From positions 434,001 to 498,000 of the forward strand of contig NZ_FXTN01000003.1 of NCBI RefSeq assembly GCF_900182595.1: a stretch of DNA of 64,000 nucleotides. Direction: 5' to 3'. This stretch comes from Pedobacter westerhofensis. Its GTDB lineage: Bacteria > Bacteroidota > Bacteroidia > Sphingobacteriales > Sphingobacteriaceae. A program made the position numbers and the translations under genes. This document shows, piece by piece, positions 63,945 to 64,000 of the stretch (within the stretch, counting starts at the first letter, position 1; the number at the start of each line of letters is the position of its first letter). The notes beneath the pieces are model-generated. The model was given only the letters and a program-made list of their open reading frames with translations. It was not told the DNA's origin and made no database searches.

Positions 63945-64000
63945 TTAAAAGGTGAACCTGAGGTTAACGCCAAATCTTTTAGTTGTTGGCACAGAAAGGT
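63945..64000 (-). CDS. SusC/RagA TonB-dependent transporter, 3' end only
   Basis: The last 17 codons before the stop at 63945-63947 read LSVPTTKRFGVNLRFTF, the characteristic C-terminal strand of SusC-type TonB-dependent receptors (terminal Phe, xGVNLxFxF). The rest lies beyond the window. It is followed after 140 bp by susD, as usual. This is the outer-membrane channel of the locus. Confidence 0.8.
   Translation of the reverse strand, partial: LSVPTTKRFGVNLRFTF

Noticed and set aside
1..64000. CRISPR arrays, tRNA/rRNA genes, insertion sequences and prophage genes
   Set aside because: Looked for by eye; no repeat-spacer pattern, cloverleaf-like sequence, transposase or integrase reading frame was found.

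Overview
The window looks like chromosomal DNA of a Sphingobacteriaceae-type Bacteroidota (Pedobacter/Mucilaginibacter-like). The signs are a SusC C-terminus followed by a SusD_2-like lipoprotein, a two-glycine-run Wzz protein, many TPR/GAF/PAS histidine kinases, LytS/LytTR pairs, TAnnTTTG-type promoter boxes and moderate-to-low GC. No tRNA, rRNA, IS element or CRISPR array was seen. The genus is an inference; no database was searched.

Layout. 0-7.4 kb: surface polysaccharide genes on the minus strand (rfbD, rfbA, gmd, an SLBB-type export protein, a Wzz/Wzc-like chain-length protein) plus a beta-barrel protein. 7.7-26 kb: a signalling island with a TPR histidine kinase, a 1307-residue hybrid kinase followed by two GAF-PAS proteins without an ATPase domain, a membrane PAS protein that also lacks the ATPase domain, a REC-PAS kinase, a membrane hybrid kinase and a CHASE3 kinase, with a GT4 glycosyltransferase and small lipoprotein/NTF2-like genes between them. 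26-30.4 kb: three small unknown proteins, two AraC regulators, an SDR and an outer-membrane lipoprotein. 30.4-31.1 kb: a 657-bp AT-rich noncoding block with at least six perfect inverted repeats and three consecutive DnaA-box-like 9-mers, which is a candidate replication origin or other structured locus.

31.1-37.7 kb: a LytTR regulator and LytS-like kinase divergent from a TolC-MacA-MacB-permease efflux operon. 37.8-38.3 kb: an orphan MbcA/ParS-type antitoxin with its own promoter. 38.3-49.2 kb: eleven co-directional genes that build molybdenum cofactor (MoaCB fusion, MoaE, MoeB-rhodanese, MoaD, MoeA, MoaA, a MocA-like nucleotidyltransferase, XdhC) and its apparent client, a three-subunit PaoABC/YagTSR-like molybdenum hydroxylase. 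49.4-50.1 kb: a small unknown gene and the 3' remnant of a BBP2-type porin.

50.1-64 kb: a peptide-use locus. The end of SusC, SusD and a small lipoprotein are followed by a strong terminator and then six secreted metallopeptidase genes arranged as duplicated pairs (M20 x2, M14, M20D x2, M14). SusCD probably imports peptides and the periplasmic peptidases trim them. A hairpin terminator closes this operon next to the porin remnant.

The items most worth following up are the kinase-plus-ATPase-less-partner unit (9.0-15.3 kb), the DnaA-box/inverted-repeat block (30.5-31.0 kb) and the duplicated peptidase operon.
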